A DNA stretch of 64,000 bases, from NCBI GenBank assembly GCA_002393955.1, contig DGSK01000002.1:1-64000 (forward strand), read 5' to 3'. The stretch comes from Lachnospiraceae bacterium UBA4364 (lineage in GTDB: Bacteria; Bacillota; Clostridia; Lachnospirales; Lachnospiraceae). The position numbers were made by a program, and so were the translations under genes. Under the pieces are notes generated by a model. The model ran no database searches. It was not told where the DNA came from and saw only the letters and a program-made list of their open reading frames with translations. Below, in pieces: positions 36,364 through 45,627 of the stretch (the stretch's first letter is position 1; every line of letters starts with the position of its first letter).

Positions 36364-36894
36364 TCACACAGCAAAGTCTATATTGTTTCCTTTGGTAGCT
36401 TCTGCTTCGAAAGCTTTTTTGTTTGAGCCGTAAGCGTTGTCCTTAGGGTAGCGGATCATGGTGGAGGTAGTACCTCCGGAAACATATCTGCGCCCACATT
36501 CAGGGCAGGTAGCATAATGGATGGCTACACTGGCATGAAGGACTTTGCCGCCTTTCTGCTCTGCCTTATCGTATGCATTGGCCACATGTTCCTGCTCGTG
36601 TCCGCGAACCCTTGCGTAAACCGCATTGGGATTGATCTTTGCGGCGGATTTGAAGGAAACATTTTCATCAGAACCGTCTACATATTTCCGGTTTTTGCAG
36701 GTCTGGCATTCGCCCTTTTTGGCGGATTTTGCAACAGGATCATCGCTGCTCTTCTGCACATCTGCATCTTCACGGACAAAATCACCGCCCTTAACCTCAC
36801 CTGTGGCCTTTTCGGCAGGTGTAGCAGGTCTGTATGTAACTGTATAGGCGGTCGGATCGAATCCGCCGATAGCACCTATAGCCCCGGTAATCAT
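36364..36894 (-). CDS. Putative SprA-like metalloprotease
   Basis: 176 residues. A zinc-protease motif HEQEH at 99-103 (RVRGHEQEHVANAYDKA), flanked by two pairs of cysteines, CQTCKNRKYVDGSDENVSF (63-66) and CPECGRRYVSGG. This matches the small putative metalloprotease family related to Campylobacter CJM1_0395. No signal peptide. GGAGG lies 6 nt before the ATG. Function unknown; some relatives contain longer N-termini. It is in one leftward unit with the DUF975 gene and the membrane protein upstream. Confidence 0.8.
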   Translation of the reverse strand: MITGAIGAIGGFDPTAYTVTYRPATPAEKATGEVKGGDFVREDADVQKSSDDPVAKSAKKGECQTCKNRKYVDGSDENVSFKSAAKINPNAVYARVRGHEQEHVANAYDKAEQKGGKVLHASVAIHYATCPECGRRYVSGGTTSTMIRYPKDNAYGSNKKAFEAEATKGNNIDFAV

Positions 36895-36906
36895 AGATAA
36901 CCTCCG

Positions 36907-37341
36907 TCAATAACGCAGATTGCCGTTTGTATCTAACAGGAATTCCGGTATCTCACCGGTTTCGCTGTAATGCTCCATTCCTTCGAAGTACTCATCGTAT
37001 GTCACACCGTATGTGGCGATGAACGCCTCGTCAATGTATCTGGCGGCGTCGGGGTTAGCCACGAAATTATAAACTACAAAAAACGTGAGTACTGCGCCTA
37101 TTATCATGCTGAATGCGGATGTTACGACCGATGACTTTGCAAGCTTGCTCATATAAAGGTCGCTTCCTTTCGAAAGTACTGCAAATATGATCGACAGGCT
37201 TCCGAAGAAAAGAGGGAATACACCGGTAAGTATGGAAAACAGTGCCAAAAGTCCGCAGGCTGCGGAAGCAACATTAAAAAAGTTCAGTTTTATCACTCGA
37301 CCCGGAAATTCTCTGTTTATATTGTTTGATCCGTCATTCAT
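36907..37341 (-). CDS. Hypothetical DUF4190-like membrane protein
   Basis: 144 residues with a polar N-terminus and two hydrophobic helices (VASAACGLLALFSILTGVFPLFFGSLSIIFAVLSKG and TSAFSMIIGAVLTFFVVYNFV), resembling DUF4190-type proteins, followed by an acidic, Tyr-rich C-terminal tail. Ends 12 bp before the start of the metalloprotease gene. Family call tentative. Confidence 0.65.
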   Translation of the reverse strand: MNDGSNNINREFPGRVIKLNFFNVASAACGLLALFSILTGVFPLFFGSLSIIFAVLSKGSDLYMSKLAKSSVVTSAFSMIIGAVLTFFVVYNFVANPDAARYIDEAFIATYGVTYDEYFEGMEHYSETGEIPEFLLDTNGNLRY

Positions 37342-37514
37342 ACCTGATCGCTGCTCTTCCTATAATAAACGAATTTAATTAATGCGCTTTCATGGCAGAT
37401 AATGCATGCATATAAGATATTGTCTGACACGGAAAATGCAAACACCCAATCCGTTTAATATAATTGTATATAAATTATAACACATCTGTGAAAAAACCGC
37501 AAATGTGTGAGTGG

Positions 37515-37543
37515 TTGATAAATTCTTATATTTATGATAATTT
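37515..37543 (+). promoter_or_regulatory. Sigma-A promoter of the GH25 gene
   Basis: TTGATA (37515-37520), 17-nt spacer, TAATTT (37538-37543). The -10 box ends only 7 nt before the ATG at 37551, so the mRNA would be leaderless or nearly so. Confidence 0.55.
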
Positions 37544-37550
37544 ATAGGAC

Positions 37551-38735
37551 ATGGATTTGGATTATCTGAATGAAATTGATACGGACAGGAAGGAATCGGA
37601 TTCAAAGGAACCCGGCAGAAACGGGGATGGCAGAAAAAGTGCTCCGGATAAAAGGGGTGGCCGGAGAAAGAAACCTTTGATAACGATATGCAATCTGCTG
37701 GCATTTGCGGTGATAGCCCTGGCGGTACTTGCGGTAGCAGCATTTGCCGGGAAGAAAAAAAGTGACGAGCGTGCCGCAAAGGCCGAGGCTGAGCTTGCCG
37801 CTCTGCAGGAAGAGTATGCGGGACTGGATGTTGATTCTCTTGTGTACGATGCCAGACAGGAAGGCGTTGAGGAAGGAAGGCAGGCAGTAAAAGAAGCCAT
37901 AAGGATAGAGCTCACGGAAAAGGGATCCTCCATAAATGATGTAATAAGGAAGCTTTACCCGGAGTATCTGATATTTATGTCCGGCGGAGGGTACCATTTT
38001 GTACCTGTAGATGAGTCTATCCCGAGAAATAATTATTCTCACAATGATTTTGCAGTATCTGATAACGGCATGATGGAGTATGTCGGCGATTCTGATGTAA
38101 AAGTGGCTCATGTGATAGATGTTTCCAAGCATCAGGGAGTTGTAGACTGGCAGGCCGTGGCGGATGCCGGCGTTGAGTATGCCATGATAAGAGTGGGCTT
38201 CAGAGGATATGGGAGCGGTGCCCTCGTGACGGATGATTACTTCGAGGATAACATCCGGGGGGCTCTTAAGGCAGGAATCAAGGTGGGGGTATATTTTTAT
38301 ACCCAGGCTATAGATGCGGATGAAGGCAGGGAAGAGGCAGAATTTGTTATTGATGCAATAAGCCCGTACAAGATAGAGCTTCCGGTTGCAATCGACGTGG
38401 AACGTCCGGATGACAGCACGGCAAGGGGCAACCAGATCACCAGGGAAGTCAGGACGGAGGCTGTGAAGACTTTCTGTGAGTGTATAGAGGAGGCCGGTTA
38501 CGAGCCGATGATATACGGCGGTACGAATACATTTGCGGAGATGCTGGATATAAAGGAAGTATATATGTATCCTGTCTGGTACGCATTTTACAATAACTAT
38601 ATGTATTATCCGTATCCTGTCAGGATGTGGCAGTACAGTACGGATGGAGCCGTGCCGGGGATCAAGGTCAATGTGGACATGAATGTCTGGATGATCGAGC
38701 CCGAGGAAAACACTGACAGCACATCCGGAGGGTGA
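37551..38735 (+). CDS. Membrane-anchored GH25 muramidase
   Basis: 394 residues. Charged cytoplasmic N-terminus (~1-42), membrane helix (~43-64), short coiled coil, then a GH25 lysozyme domain (~180-385): HVIDVSKHQGVVDWQAVADAG, YAMIRVGFRGY, GIKVGVYFYTQA, catalytic DxE in VAIDVERPDD, and RMWQYSTDGAVPGI. Cleaves the MurNAc-GlcNAc bond of peptidoglycan. It is a type II membrane protein facing outward, so a wall-remodelling role is more likely than a phage endolysin. The Shine-Dalgarno is poor. Confidence 0.88.
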   Translation: MDLDYLNEIDTDRKESDSKEPGRNGDGRKSAPDKRGGRRKKPLITICNLLAFAVIALAVLAVAAFAGKKKSDERAAKAEAELAALQEEYAGLDVDSLVYDARQEGVEEGRQAVKEAIRIELTEKGSSINDVIRKLYPEYLIFMSGGGYHFVPVDESIPRNNYSHNDFAVSDNGMMEYVGDSDVKVAHVIDVSKHQGVVDWQAVADAGVEYAMIRVGFRGYGSGALVTDDYFEDNIRGALKAGIKVGVYFYTQAIDADEGREEAEFVIDAISPYKIELPVAIDVERPDDSTARGNQITREVRTEAVKTFCECIEEAGYEPMIYGGTNTFAEMLDIKEVYMYPVWYAFYNNYMYYPYPVRMWQYSTDGAVPGIKVNVDMNVWMIEPEENTDSTSGG

Positions 38736-38810
38736 GTACTGTTAACGGTGAGTGTAACTGCCGGGGGCTGCTCAGTATGAAATGCAAGGGCAGTAACTTC
38801 GTGAAAGCTT

Positions 38811-38843
38811 AAGAGTCTGTATTTGCAAGCAGGCTCTTTTTTT
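38811..38843 (+). terminator. Rho-independent terminator after the GH25 gene
   Basis: AAGAGTCTG (38811-38819) pairs with CAGGCTCTT (38830-38838), one G-U pair, then seven T. Confidence 0.85.
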
Positions 38844-38989
38844 GGTATTATGTTATATTGTTATATTATGCCCGAACTGTGTTTTGAAGGGGAAATTATT
38901 AACATGGCTGAGACTATGATTCCCCGGCTGAAAGTGCTTTCTTATACACAGGCTTGCCTGAGGGCTGCTTTTGACGAGTTGATCATATT

Positions 38990-39523
38990 ATGGAAACAGA
39001 GAAAAAGATGGAAGATAAGGAAAATACCGAAAGGGCTGCGAGCCCCAGCGAACTGCGCTTTACCGTAAATATGACGAGCAAAGTCCTTTATGACTTTCTG
39101 CTGTATCATGCATACACAAAAGTATCCGGGATACTGTCGGTTTGTTTCGGCGTGGCAGGTGTTATATTTTATTTCCGTTTTGGTGAGATCATGTATCTTG
39201 CGCTTGGCGTTCTGCTGATACTGTATCTTCCTATAAACCTGTGGTACAGGTCTAAGGTGCAGATGATGAATCCGGTATTCAAGAAGCCTATAACCTATGA
39301 CATAAGCGCAGATGGGATATCTGTTTTTCAGGACGGCGAGAGCGGACAGGTCAGTTGGGATCAGTGTACAAAGGCTGTTTCCACAAAACAGAGCATTATC
39401 GTATATACGGGTAAGTTAAATGCGTCGATATTCCCGAGGAAAGAGCTGGGAGATGACCTGCCGGCGCTGATGTCGCTTATCGGGAAATATATGGAGCCGA
39501 AGAAGGTAAAGATAAGGTTTTAG
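38990..39523 (+). CDS. YcxB-like membrane protein
   Basis: 177 residues. Polar N-terminus, then two adjacent membrane helices (~45-85), then a C-terminal beta-rich YcxB-like domain: ITYDISADGISVFQDGESGQVSWDQCTKAVSTKQSIIVYTG. Role unknown. Followed 59 bp later by tsaE. Confidence 0.75.
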   Translation: METEKKMEDKENTERAASPSELRFTVNMTSKVLYDFLLYHAYTKVSGILSVCFGVAGVIFYFRFGEIMYLALGVLLILYLPINLWYRSKVQMMNPVFKKPITYDISADGISVFQDGESGQVSWDQCTKAVSTKQSIIVYTGKLNASIFPRKELGDDLPALMSLIGKYMEPKKVKIRF

Positions 39524-39582
39524 CAGCAGTTTGGAACAACGGGTTCTGAACGGTTAAGCGTGATAAATGTGGCAGGGTGTAA

Positions 39583-40017
39583 ATGAGAGAAGAGATAATA
39601 GAAACTTTCAGCCCCGAGGAAACTTTTGATATCGGGGTGAGACTGGGGCAGGAGGCAAAGGCCGGTGAGGTCATAACCCTTTATGCAGATCTGGGATGCG
39701 GAAAGACGGTGCTGGCCCAGGGAATAGCGAAAGGGCTGGGGATAGATGAATATGTCAATTCCCCGACTTTTACCATTGTGCAGATATACGAGGGCGGACG
39801 GCTGCCGTTTTATCATTTTGATGTTTACCGGATCGAGGATCCCGAGGAGATGCAGGAAGTGGGATTTGATGACTATATCTTCGGGCAGGGAGTCTGCATG
39901 ATAGAATGGGCAGAACTTATAGAAGATATACTGCCGGACCATGCCAGACGTATTACTATTGAAAAAGATCCGGCTAAGGGTGAAAATTATCGCACGATAA
40001 AAATAAATGCAGATTAA
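39583..40017 (+). CDS. tsaE: tRNA t6A synthesis ATPase TsaE
   Basis: 144 residues. P-loop ADLGCGKTVLAQGIAKGLGI, switch-like YVNSPTFTIVQIYEGG, FYHFDVYRI and MIEWAEL motifs diagnostic of TsaE. ATPase that works with TsaB and TsaD to make the N6-threonylcarbamoyl group on A37 of ANN-decoding tRNAs. First of the tsaE-tsaB-rimI set. Confidence 0.94.
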   Translation: MREEIIETFSPEETFDIGVRLGQEAKAGEVITLYADLGCGKTVLAQGIAKGLGIDEYVNSPTFTIVQIYEGGRLPFYHFDVYRIEDPEEMQEVGFDDYIFGQGVCMIEWAELIEDILPDHARRITIEKDPAKGENYRTIKINAD

Positions 40018-40090
40018 ATAAAGGGCTCTGCGGTAAATAGTTTTGACTGCAGAATCAGATTTTAACTGACAAATTATAACAGAGGAAAGT

Positions 40091-40825
40091 ATGAACCTTA
40101 TTGCTATTGATTCAAGTGGTATGACAGCGACAGTGTCTTTAATGCGGGACGGCGTGCTTGCCGGTACGTATACTACCTGCCACAAAAAAACACATTCGGA
40201 AACACTTCTGCCTATGCTCGAAGAACTGGGCAGGATGACGGAGTTTGACAATCGAAAGGCTGATGCCATAGCTGTGGCATCAGGTCCGGGATCGTTTACA
40301 GGGCTGCGCATAGGGGCTGCTTTGGCAAAGGGAATGGCTGAGGCGCTGGAGATACCGATTATAGCGGTGCCTACCCTGGAAGCAATGGCGTATCAGTTCT
40401 ATGGCGTGAGCGACCTTATCTGTCCTATGATGGATGCAAGACGGAATCAGGTGTACAGCGGGATCTACAGTTTTGAATATGATGCATCTGACAAAGCATG
40501 CCGACTCATAGAATGTAAGCATCAGGATGCTCTCGATGTGGCAGATCAGTGCCGGGCTGCAGATGAAATTGCAAAAGAAAGTTTAAAGAAGATTATATTT
40601 ATGGGCGATGGTATTCCTGTATACCGGGACATAATATGTGAAACTGTGAAATCCGGGATAATATTCGCACCTCCCCACAGGAACGAACAGGATGCATCAT
40701 GTCTGGCTGCACTTGCGGAAAGCTATTACAGGGCCGGCAAGGTAATTCCGGCAGAGGATTTTGCCCCTGAGTATCTGAGAGTATCCCAGGCTGAGCGTGT
40801 GAGAAAGGAACAGAATGGAGATTGA
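40091..40825 (+). CDS. tsaB: t6A synthesis protein TsaB
   Basis: 244 residues, ASKHA fold without the metal site: LIAIDSSGMTATVSL, SETLLPMLEELG, AVASGPGSFTGLRIGAALAKGMAEAL and PMMDARRNQVYSGIY. Partner of TsaD and TsaE in t6A formation. GAGGAAAG precedes the ATG. Overlaps the start of rimI by 11 nt. Confidence 0.94.
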   Translation: MNLIAIDSSGMTATVSLMRDGVLAGTYTTCHKKTHSETLLPMLEELGRMTEFDNRKADAIAVASGPGSFTGLRIGAALAKGMAEALEIPIIAVPTLEAMAYQFYGVSDLICPMMDARRNQVYSGIYSFEYDASDKACRLIECKHQDALDVADQCRAADEIAKESLKKIIFMGDGIPVYRDIICETVKSGIIFAPPHRNEQDASCLAALAESYYRAGKVIPAEDFAPEYLRVSQAERVRKEQNGD

Positions 40826-41258
40826 TATCCGCCCTATGGCGGCAGGGGATCTGGAAGCTTCTGCGGAATTGGAGGCAATGTGTTTCTCTACTCCATGGAG
40901 CCTGCAGGCTTTTAGGGACAGCCTGGATAAGCCGGATATATATATGTTTTATGTGGCTTATATGGAGGGAAAGCTGGCAGCACAGGCCGGGCTCATACTG
41001 AGTTTTGATGAAGCAGATGTCACAAATGTGGCTGTGAGACCGGAATACAGAAAGAAAGGCGCGGCATCAGAGCTCCTTGCTGAACTGATGAAAGCCGGAT
41101 CGTTAAGAGGGGTAAGGAATTATTCCCTTGAAGTAAGGGCAGGAAACCTGCCTGCCATAGCACTTTATGAAAAGCTTGGATTTAAGACTGAAGGGCTAAG
41201 GAAAGGCTTTTACAGAGAACCTGTTGAGGATGCCCTGATAATGTGGAAAAGGAGTTAG
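40815..41258 (+). CDS. rimI: Ribosomal protein S18 alanine N-acetyltransferase
   Basis: 147-residue GNAT enzyme: IRPMAAGDLEASAELEAMCF ... PWSLQAF opening, VRPEYRKKGAASELLAEL acetyl-CoA loop, SLEVRAGNLPAIALYEKLGFKTEGLRKGFY, the RimI signature. Acetylates the N-terminal alanine of S18. Overlap with tsaB implies coupling; the association of rimI with tsaB/tsaD is common. Confidence 0.92.
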   Translation: MEIDIRPMAAGDLEASAELEAMCFSTPWSLQAFRDSLDKPDIYMFYVAYMEGKLAAQAGLILSFDEADVTNVAVRPEYRKKGAASELLAELMKAGSLRGVRNYSLEVRAGNLPAIALYEKLGFKTEGLRKGFYREPVEDALIMWKRS

Positions 41259-41281
41259 TGTGAGAGGTATAAAGAATCAAT

Positions 41282-42202
41282 ATGCTTGATATTTGTTTGC
41301 TGGGGACAGGGGGGATGATGCCTCTTCCGAAGAGGTTTCTCACATCTCTTGCTGCCAGGTGCAACGGCACCACCATACTTATAGACTGCGGTGAGGGTAC
41401 CCAGATCGCAATGGCGAAGAAGGGGCTTAGCGCAAACCCCATAGGCATTATGTGCTTTACCCATTATCATGCAGATCATATAAGCGGCCTGCCGGGGATG
41501 CTTTTAAATATGGCCAATTCGGAACGGACAGAAGACGTGCTGATGATAGGGCCGAAGGGACTGGAAAGGGTGGTTAATTCACTGAGGGTGATCGCCAGGG
41601 AACTGCCATTCAGGATAAAGTTCCACGAACTGAACAGTCCTGAGGAAAGGATCGATATACCCGGAGGATACATACAGGCATTTAAAGTGAATCACAATGT
41701 GGTCTGCTATGGATACAGCATAGTGCTTGAACGGAAGGGACGTTTTGATGCGGAGGCAGCAAAATCGCTGGGGATTCCACTTCAGTACTGGAACAGGCTT
41801 CAGCACGGACAGACTATAAGTGAGGATGATAAGATATACACCCCTGATATGGTCATGGGACCGGAGCGGAAAGGCATAAAAGTAACCTATGCAACGGATA
41901 CCAGGCCTGCGGAATCCATAATAAGAAATGCTTCGGAAGCAGATATCTTCATATGTGAAGGGATGTATGGTGAAGATGAGAAGCTGGATTCAGCCAAAAG
42001 TAAAAAGCATATGACATTCAGGGAAGCGGCAGAACTTGCCGCAAAGGCGAAGCCAAAGGAAATGTGGCTTACCCATTACAGTCCTGCACTGATCAACCCG
42101 GAACCATACATGAAGATGGTCAGAGGGATATTCCCCAATGCCTATGCTGCAAAGGACGGACGGAGTGTTGAGCTGATGTTTGAGGATGAGGGACAGGAAT
42201 AA
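41282..42202 (+). CDS. rnz: Ribonuclease Z
   Basis: 306 residues of the metallo-beta-lactamase fold: LGTGGMMPLPKRFLTS start, HYHADHISGLPGM dizinc motif, exosite region, YATDTRPAESII and WLTHYSPAL C-terminal His motif. Processes tRNA 3' ends. The first motif has TGGMMP, so it is of the short RNase Z type. Follows rimI by 23 bp. Confidence 0.9.
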   Translation: MLDICLLGTGGMMPLPKRFLTSLAARCNGTTILIDCGEGTQIAMAKKGLSANPIGIMCFTHYHADHISGLPGMLLNMANSERTEDVLMIGPKGLERVVNSLRVIARELPFRIKFHELNSPEERIDIPGGYIQAFKVNHNVVCYGYSIVLERKGRFDAEAAKSLGIPLQYWNRLQHGQTISEDDKIYTPDMVMGPERKGIKVTYATDTRPAESIIRNASEADIFICEGMYGEDEKLDSAKSKKHMTFREAAELAAKAKPKEMWLTHYSPALINPEPYMKMVRGIFPNAYAAKDGRSVELMFEDEGQE

Positions 42203-42269
42203 TAAAGGCAGTAAAAAGTGTGTCAGGCAATAGTGGACTGACCGGATCATATAAGAGAGGTAGACAAAA

Positions 42270-43175
42270 ATGCTTCAGAAAGAAAAGACGGCTATTCTGG
42301 ATAAGCTTGTCGATCAGATGAACAAAAATTATGAGGAGATAGAGCTTTTAAATGCCCTGGGAAGGCACAGGCTTCCGGACAGGGACAGGATAATAGTGAT
42401 AGTTAAGGCAATACGCAAGCTTATGTTTCCGGGATATTTCGGACAGGTTGCGTTTGAAAAGACCACAACGCATTATTTTGCAGGCGAGATGCTTAGCTCG
42501 ATCATAGAGGAACTGACTAAGCAGATCGTGATCGCGCTGAGTTATGACTGCGCAGGCTACAGTGAATCGGTCGACATAAGGGAAAAGGCTGAAAGGATCA
42601 GCTATGAGTTTGCTGAGTGTTTCCCTGAGATACAGAGAGTGCTGCTTACGGATATACAGGCTGCCTATGACGGTGATCCCGCTGCTTTAAGCAAAGAAGC
42701 GATCATTTTTTCATATCCCTGCTTCAATGCCATATTCATATACAGAATTGCCCATGAGCTGTATCTTCGTAAGGTACCGTTCATACCCCGTATCATGACC
42801 GAGTATGCCCATTCAAGGACGGGGATCGATATCAATCCCGGCGCAACAATAGGCGAGTACTTCTTTATCGATCACGGAACAGGCGTGGTAATAGGTGAGA
42901 CTACCGTGATAGGTAATAACGTGAAGCTTTATCAGGGTGTAACATTAGGTGCGCTTTCCACAAGAGAGGGACAGCTTCTGCAGGGGGTAAAGCGCCATCC
43001 CACTATCTGTGACAATGTGACGATTTATTCAAATGCATCGGTTCTTGGTGGTGATACCGTGATCGGTGCGAATTCGACCATCGGCGGAAGTGCCTTCATA
43101 ACGGAGCCTGTTCCGCCTAATACCAGGGTAAGTGTCAAGAACCCGGAGCTTAAGATAAGAAACAGCGGCAGTTAA
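42270..43175 (+). CDS. cysE: Serine O-acetyltransferase (CysE/EpsC type)
   Basis: 301 residues. N-terminal helical serine-acetyltransferase domain and C-terminal left-handed beta-helix with hexapeptide repeats: GIDINPGATIGEYFFIDHGTGVVIGETTVIGNNVKLYQGVTLG and VTIYSNASVLGGDTVIGANSTIGG. Catalytic His in HSRTGID and DHGTG are present. Makes O-acetylserine for cysteine synthesis. GAGAGG lies upstream of the ATG. Confidence 0.92.
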   Translation: MLQKEKTAILDKLVDQMNKNYEEIELLNALGRHRLPDRDRIIVIVKAIRKLMFPGYFGQVAFEKTTTHYFAGEMLSSIIEELTKQIVIALSYDCAGYSESVDIREKAERISYEFAECFPEIQRVLLTDIQAAYDGDPAALSKEAIIFSYPCFNAIFIYRIAHELYLRKVPFIPRIMTEYAHSRTGIDINPGATIGEYFFIDHGTGVVIGETTVIGNNVKLYQGVTLGALSTREGQLLQGVKRHPTICDNVTIYSNASVLGGDTVIGANSTIGGSAFITEPVPPNTRVSVKNPELKIRNSGS

Positions 43176-43255
43176 GGATAAAAGCTGCACAAAATCCGTA
43201 TTTGAGGTGGAATGCCTGTAGGTAACGGTATCTGCACGGGAAGGTCATAGAAAAT

Positions 43256-43864
43256 TTGTCTGGCAAAGGGAAGAAAAACATAATAAAGACGGTCATCATA
43301 ATGATCATCGTTGCCGCAGTTCTTATCGGCGGCTATGTTTTTATGACCATGCAGCGGGGAAAAGAGACAGAGAGGTCTCTGGAGACCGAAACGGCAAAGG
43401 AAATGACGGCAGTGCAGAAGATAATTGCGGAAGCGCCTTACAAGGAGTATCCCGCCACCCCTGTACAGGTAGTCAAATATTATAACGAGATAACCAAGTG
43501 CTTCTATAACGAGAAATACAGCGATCAGGAGCTTACCAGTCTTTCCATGATATCAAGAACTCTTTTTGATAAAGAGCTTAAGGACCAGCAGAGCGACGTG
43601 GATTACCTGGTGGCGCTTCAGGCTGATATAGAGGTGTTTAAAGCATCAAATATTACGATATACGACAGTGTGGTATCTCCGTCTACGGAGGTTGAATATT
43701 TCACTCATGACGGATACGATTGCGCAAGACTGTATTCCACATATACGCTAAAGTCAGGAACAGTGTACCAGAGTACCAAAGAGGTATATATACTGCGCAA
43801 GGATGAAAACGGAAGATGGAAGATACTGGGCTTCGATATGGTAAAAAGGGACGGTACACAATAA
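43256..43864 (+). CDS. DUF6715-like single-pass membrane protein
   Basis: 202 residues. Basic N-terminus, one membrane helix (IIKTVIIMIIVAAVLIGGYVFM) and an extracytoplasmic domain with PATPVQVVKYYNEITKCFYNEKYSDQEL, ending in YILRKDENGRWKILGFDM, an NTF2-like end. Start is TTG at 43256 with GGAAGG about 12 nt upstream. Its stop codon is directly followed by the ATG of tsaD. Function unknown. Confidence 0.7.
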   Translation: MSGKGKKNIIKTVIIMIIVAAVLIGGYVFMTMQRGKETERSLETETAKEMTAVQKIIAEAPYKEYPATPVQVVKYYNEITKCFYNEKYSDQELTSLSMISRTLFDKELKDQQSDVDYLVALQADIEVFKASNITIYDSVVSPSTEVEYFTHDGYDCARLYSTYTLKSGTVYQSTKEVYILRKDENGRWKILGFDMVKRDGTQ

Positions 43865-44887
43865 ATGAATGATGTAAAGATACTGGCAATAGAGTCTTCG
43901 TGTGATGAGACGGCAGCCTCCGTGGTACTGAACGGAAGGAATGTCCTGTCTAATGTGATCTCCTCCCAGATAGATATCCATACATTGTATGGCGGCGTGG
44001 TGCCTGAAATAGCATCGAGAAAGCATACTGAGAGGATAAACCGGGTGGTCAGGGAAAGTCTGGTGCAGGCCGGAATGCAGCTTTCGGATGTGGATGCTGT
44101 GGCAGTTACTTACGGTCCCGGATTGGTAGGAGCCCTGCTGGTAGGAGTATCCTTTGCGAAGGGACTGGCTTTCGCGGCCGGAAAGCCCCTTATTGCAGTG
44201 CATCACATAGAGGGGCACATATCTGCAAACTATATCGACCATCCGGAGCTGGAACCTCCTTTCCCCTGTCTGGTGGTATCGGGAGGCCATACCCATCTGG
44301 TAAGAGTGAGGGACTATGGTGAATACGAGGTTCTGGGTATGTCCAGGGATGATGCGGCAGGCGAGGCTTTCGATAAAGTGGCCAGAGCCATAGGCCTGGG
44401 ATATCCCGGGGGACCTAAGATAGACAAGGTATCTGATGAAGGCAATCCGGAGGCGATAGCTTTCCCCAGGGCTAAAGTAGGAGATTCAGAATATGACTTT
44501 TCTTTCAGTGGCTTAAAGAGTGCGGTACTGAACTATCTGAATTCGTGTAAAATGCAGGGGATAGATATAAATAAAAGCGATGTGGCGGCATCTTTTCAGA
44601 AAGCTGTGGTGGACGTGCTTACCGAACATGCAATGCTGGCGCTTGATAATAGCGGGGATAAGAAATTTGCCATAGCCGGGGGCGTGGCATCCAACAGGCA
44701 CCTGAGAGATGCTATGGAAAAAGAATGTGCAAAAAGGGATATAGTTTTCTACAGACCGGCACCTGTATACTGCACTGATAATGCGGCAATGATCGGGGCA
44801 GCGGCTTACTACGAATACCTGAAAGGGAGTTTTGCCGGACCGGATCTGAATGCTGTGCCGAATCTGAGGCTGGGACAGAGATCATGA
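43865..44887 (+). CDS. tsaD: t6A N6-threonylcarbamoyltransferase TsaD
   Basis: 340 residues, Kae1/TsaD family: LAIESSCDETAASVV start, GVVPEIASRKH, VAVTYGPGLVGALLVGVSFAKGLA, metal-binding HHIEGHISANY, CLVVSGGHTHLV, GLGYPGGPKIDK and FAIAGGVASNRHLR. Transfers threonylcarbamoyl to A37 of tRNA. It begins immediately after the preceding stop codon and overlaps ispD by 4 nt (ATGA). Confidence 0.96.
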   Translation: MNDVKILAIESSCDETAASVVLNGRNVLSNVISSQIDIHTLYGGVVPEIASRKHTERINRVVRESLVQAGMQLSDVDAVAVTYGPGLVGALLVGVSFAKGLAFAAGKPLIAVHHIEGHISANYIDHPELEPPFPCLVVSGGHTHLVRVRDYGEYEVLGMSRDDAAGEAFDKVARAIGLGYPGGPKIDKVSDEGNPEAIAFPRAKVGDSEYDFSFSGLKSAVLNYLNSCKMQGIDINKSDVAASFQKAVVDVLTEHAMLALDNSGDKKFAIAGGVASNRHLRDAMEKECAKRDIVFYRPAPVYCTDNAAMIGAAAYYEYLKGSFAGPDLNAVPNLRLGQRS

Positions 44888-45618
44888 ATACGGAAAAGAC
44901 AAGATCCGCAGCAGTGATACTTGCGGGCGGTACAGGAAAAAGGATGGGAGGAGATGTTCCGAAACAGTATCTGGAACTCTGCGGGCATCCTTTGCTTTAT
45001 TATGCGATTGACTGTTTTGAAAAGAGCAGCGTATCGGAAATAGTGCTGGTGGTGACACCGGGAGATGAGGAAAGAGTACGGCGGGATTTTGCAGAAGCAT
45101 ACGGTTTTTCAAAGGTGAGCTGTGTGGTGGCCGGTGGAAAAGAACGTTACAATTCGTCGTATAACGGTATACGTGCTGTATCTGATGCGGATATAGTCCT
45201 CATACATGATGCGGCCAGGGCACTAATAACGACGGATGTCATAGAACGGACCATTGCTGATGCGCGTGAATACGGTGCATGTGTGGCCGCAGTGCCGTCA
45301 AAGGATACCATAAAGCTCTCTGATGAGGACGGGTTCGTGGAAAGTACCATAGACAGGTCGAGGGCGTGGATAATCCAGACGCCTCAGGCTTTCAGGATGC
45401 CGTTAATAAAAGCTGCTTATGAGCAGGCTGAGAAAGAAGCATCAGAGAAAGGTCTGAGCGGATTTTTCACGGATGACGCTATGGTAGCAGAGCGGTATTC
45501 CGGCCGAAAAGTAAAGATCACTATGGGAAACTATGAAAACATAAAGGTAACGACACCCGATGACCTGAAGGTGGCTGAAGAAATACTGATGAGCCGTCGG
45601 GGAGCCGATCTGATTTAA
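44884..45618 (+). CDS. ispD: 2-C-methyl-D-erythritol 4-phosphate cytidylyltransferase
   Basis: 244 residues: VILAGGTGKRMGGDVPKQYL CTP-binding loop, HDAARALITTDVI, PSKDTIKL and QTPQAFRM motifs of IspD. Third step of the MEP isoprenoid pathway. Linked by a 4-nt overlap to tsaD and 9 bp before the large membrane protein gene. Confidence 0.94.
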   Translation: MNTEKTRSAAVILAGGTGKRMGGDVPKQYLELCGHPLLYYAIDCFEKSSVSEIVLVVTPGDEERVRRDFAEAYGFSKVSCVVAGGKERYNSSYNGIRAVSDADIVLIHDAARALITTDVIERTIADAREYGACVAAVPSKDTIKLSDEDGFVESTIDRSRAWIIQTPQAFRMPLIKAAYEQAEKEASEKGLSGFFTDDAMVAERYSGRKVKITMGNYENIKVTTPDDLKVAEEILMSRRGADLI

Positions 45619-45627
45619 GGACTGATC

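Noticed and set aside
38823..39068. 81-codon ORF before the YcxB-like gene
   Set aside because: Begins inside the GH25 terminator and overlaps the better-supported frame starting at 38990.
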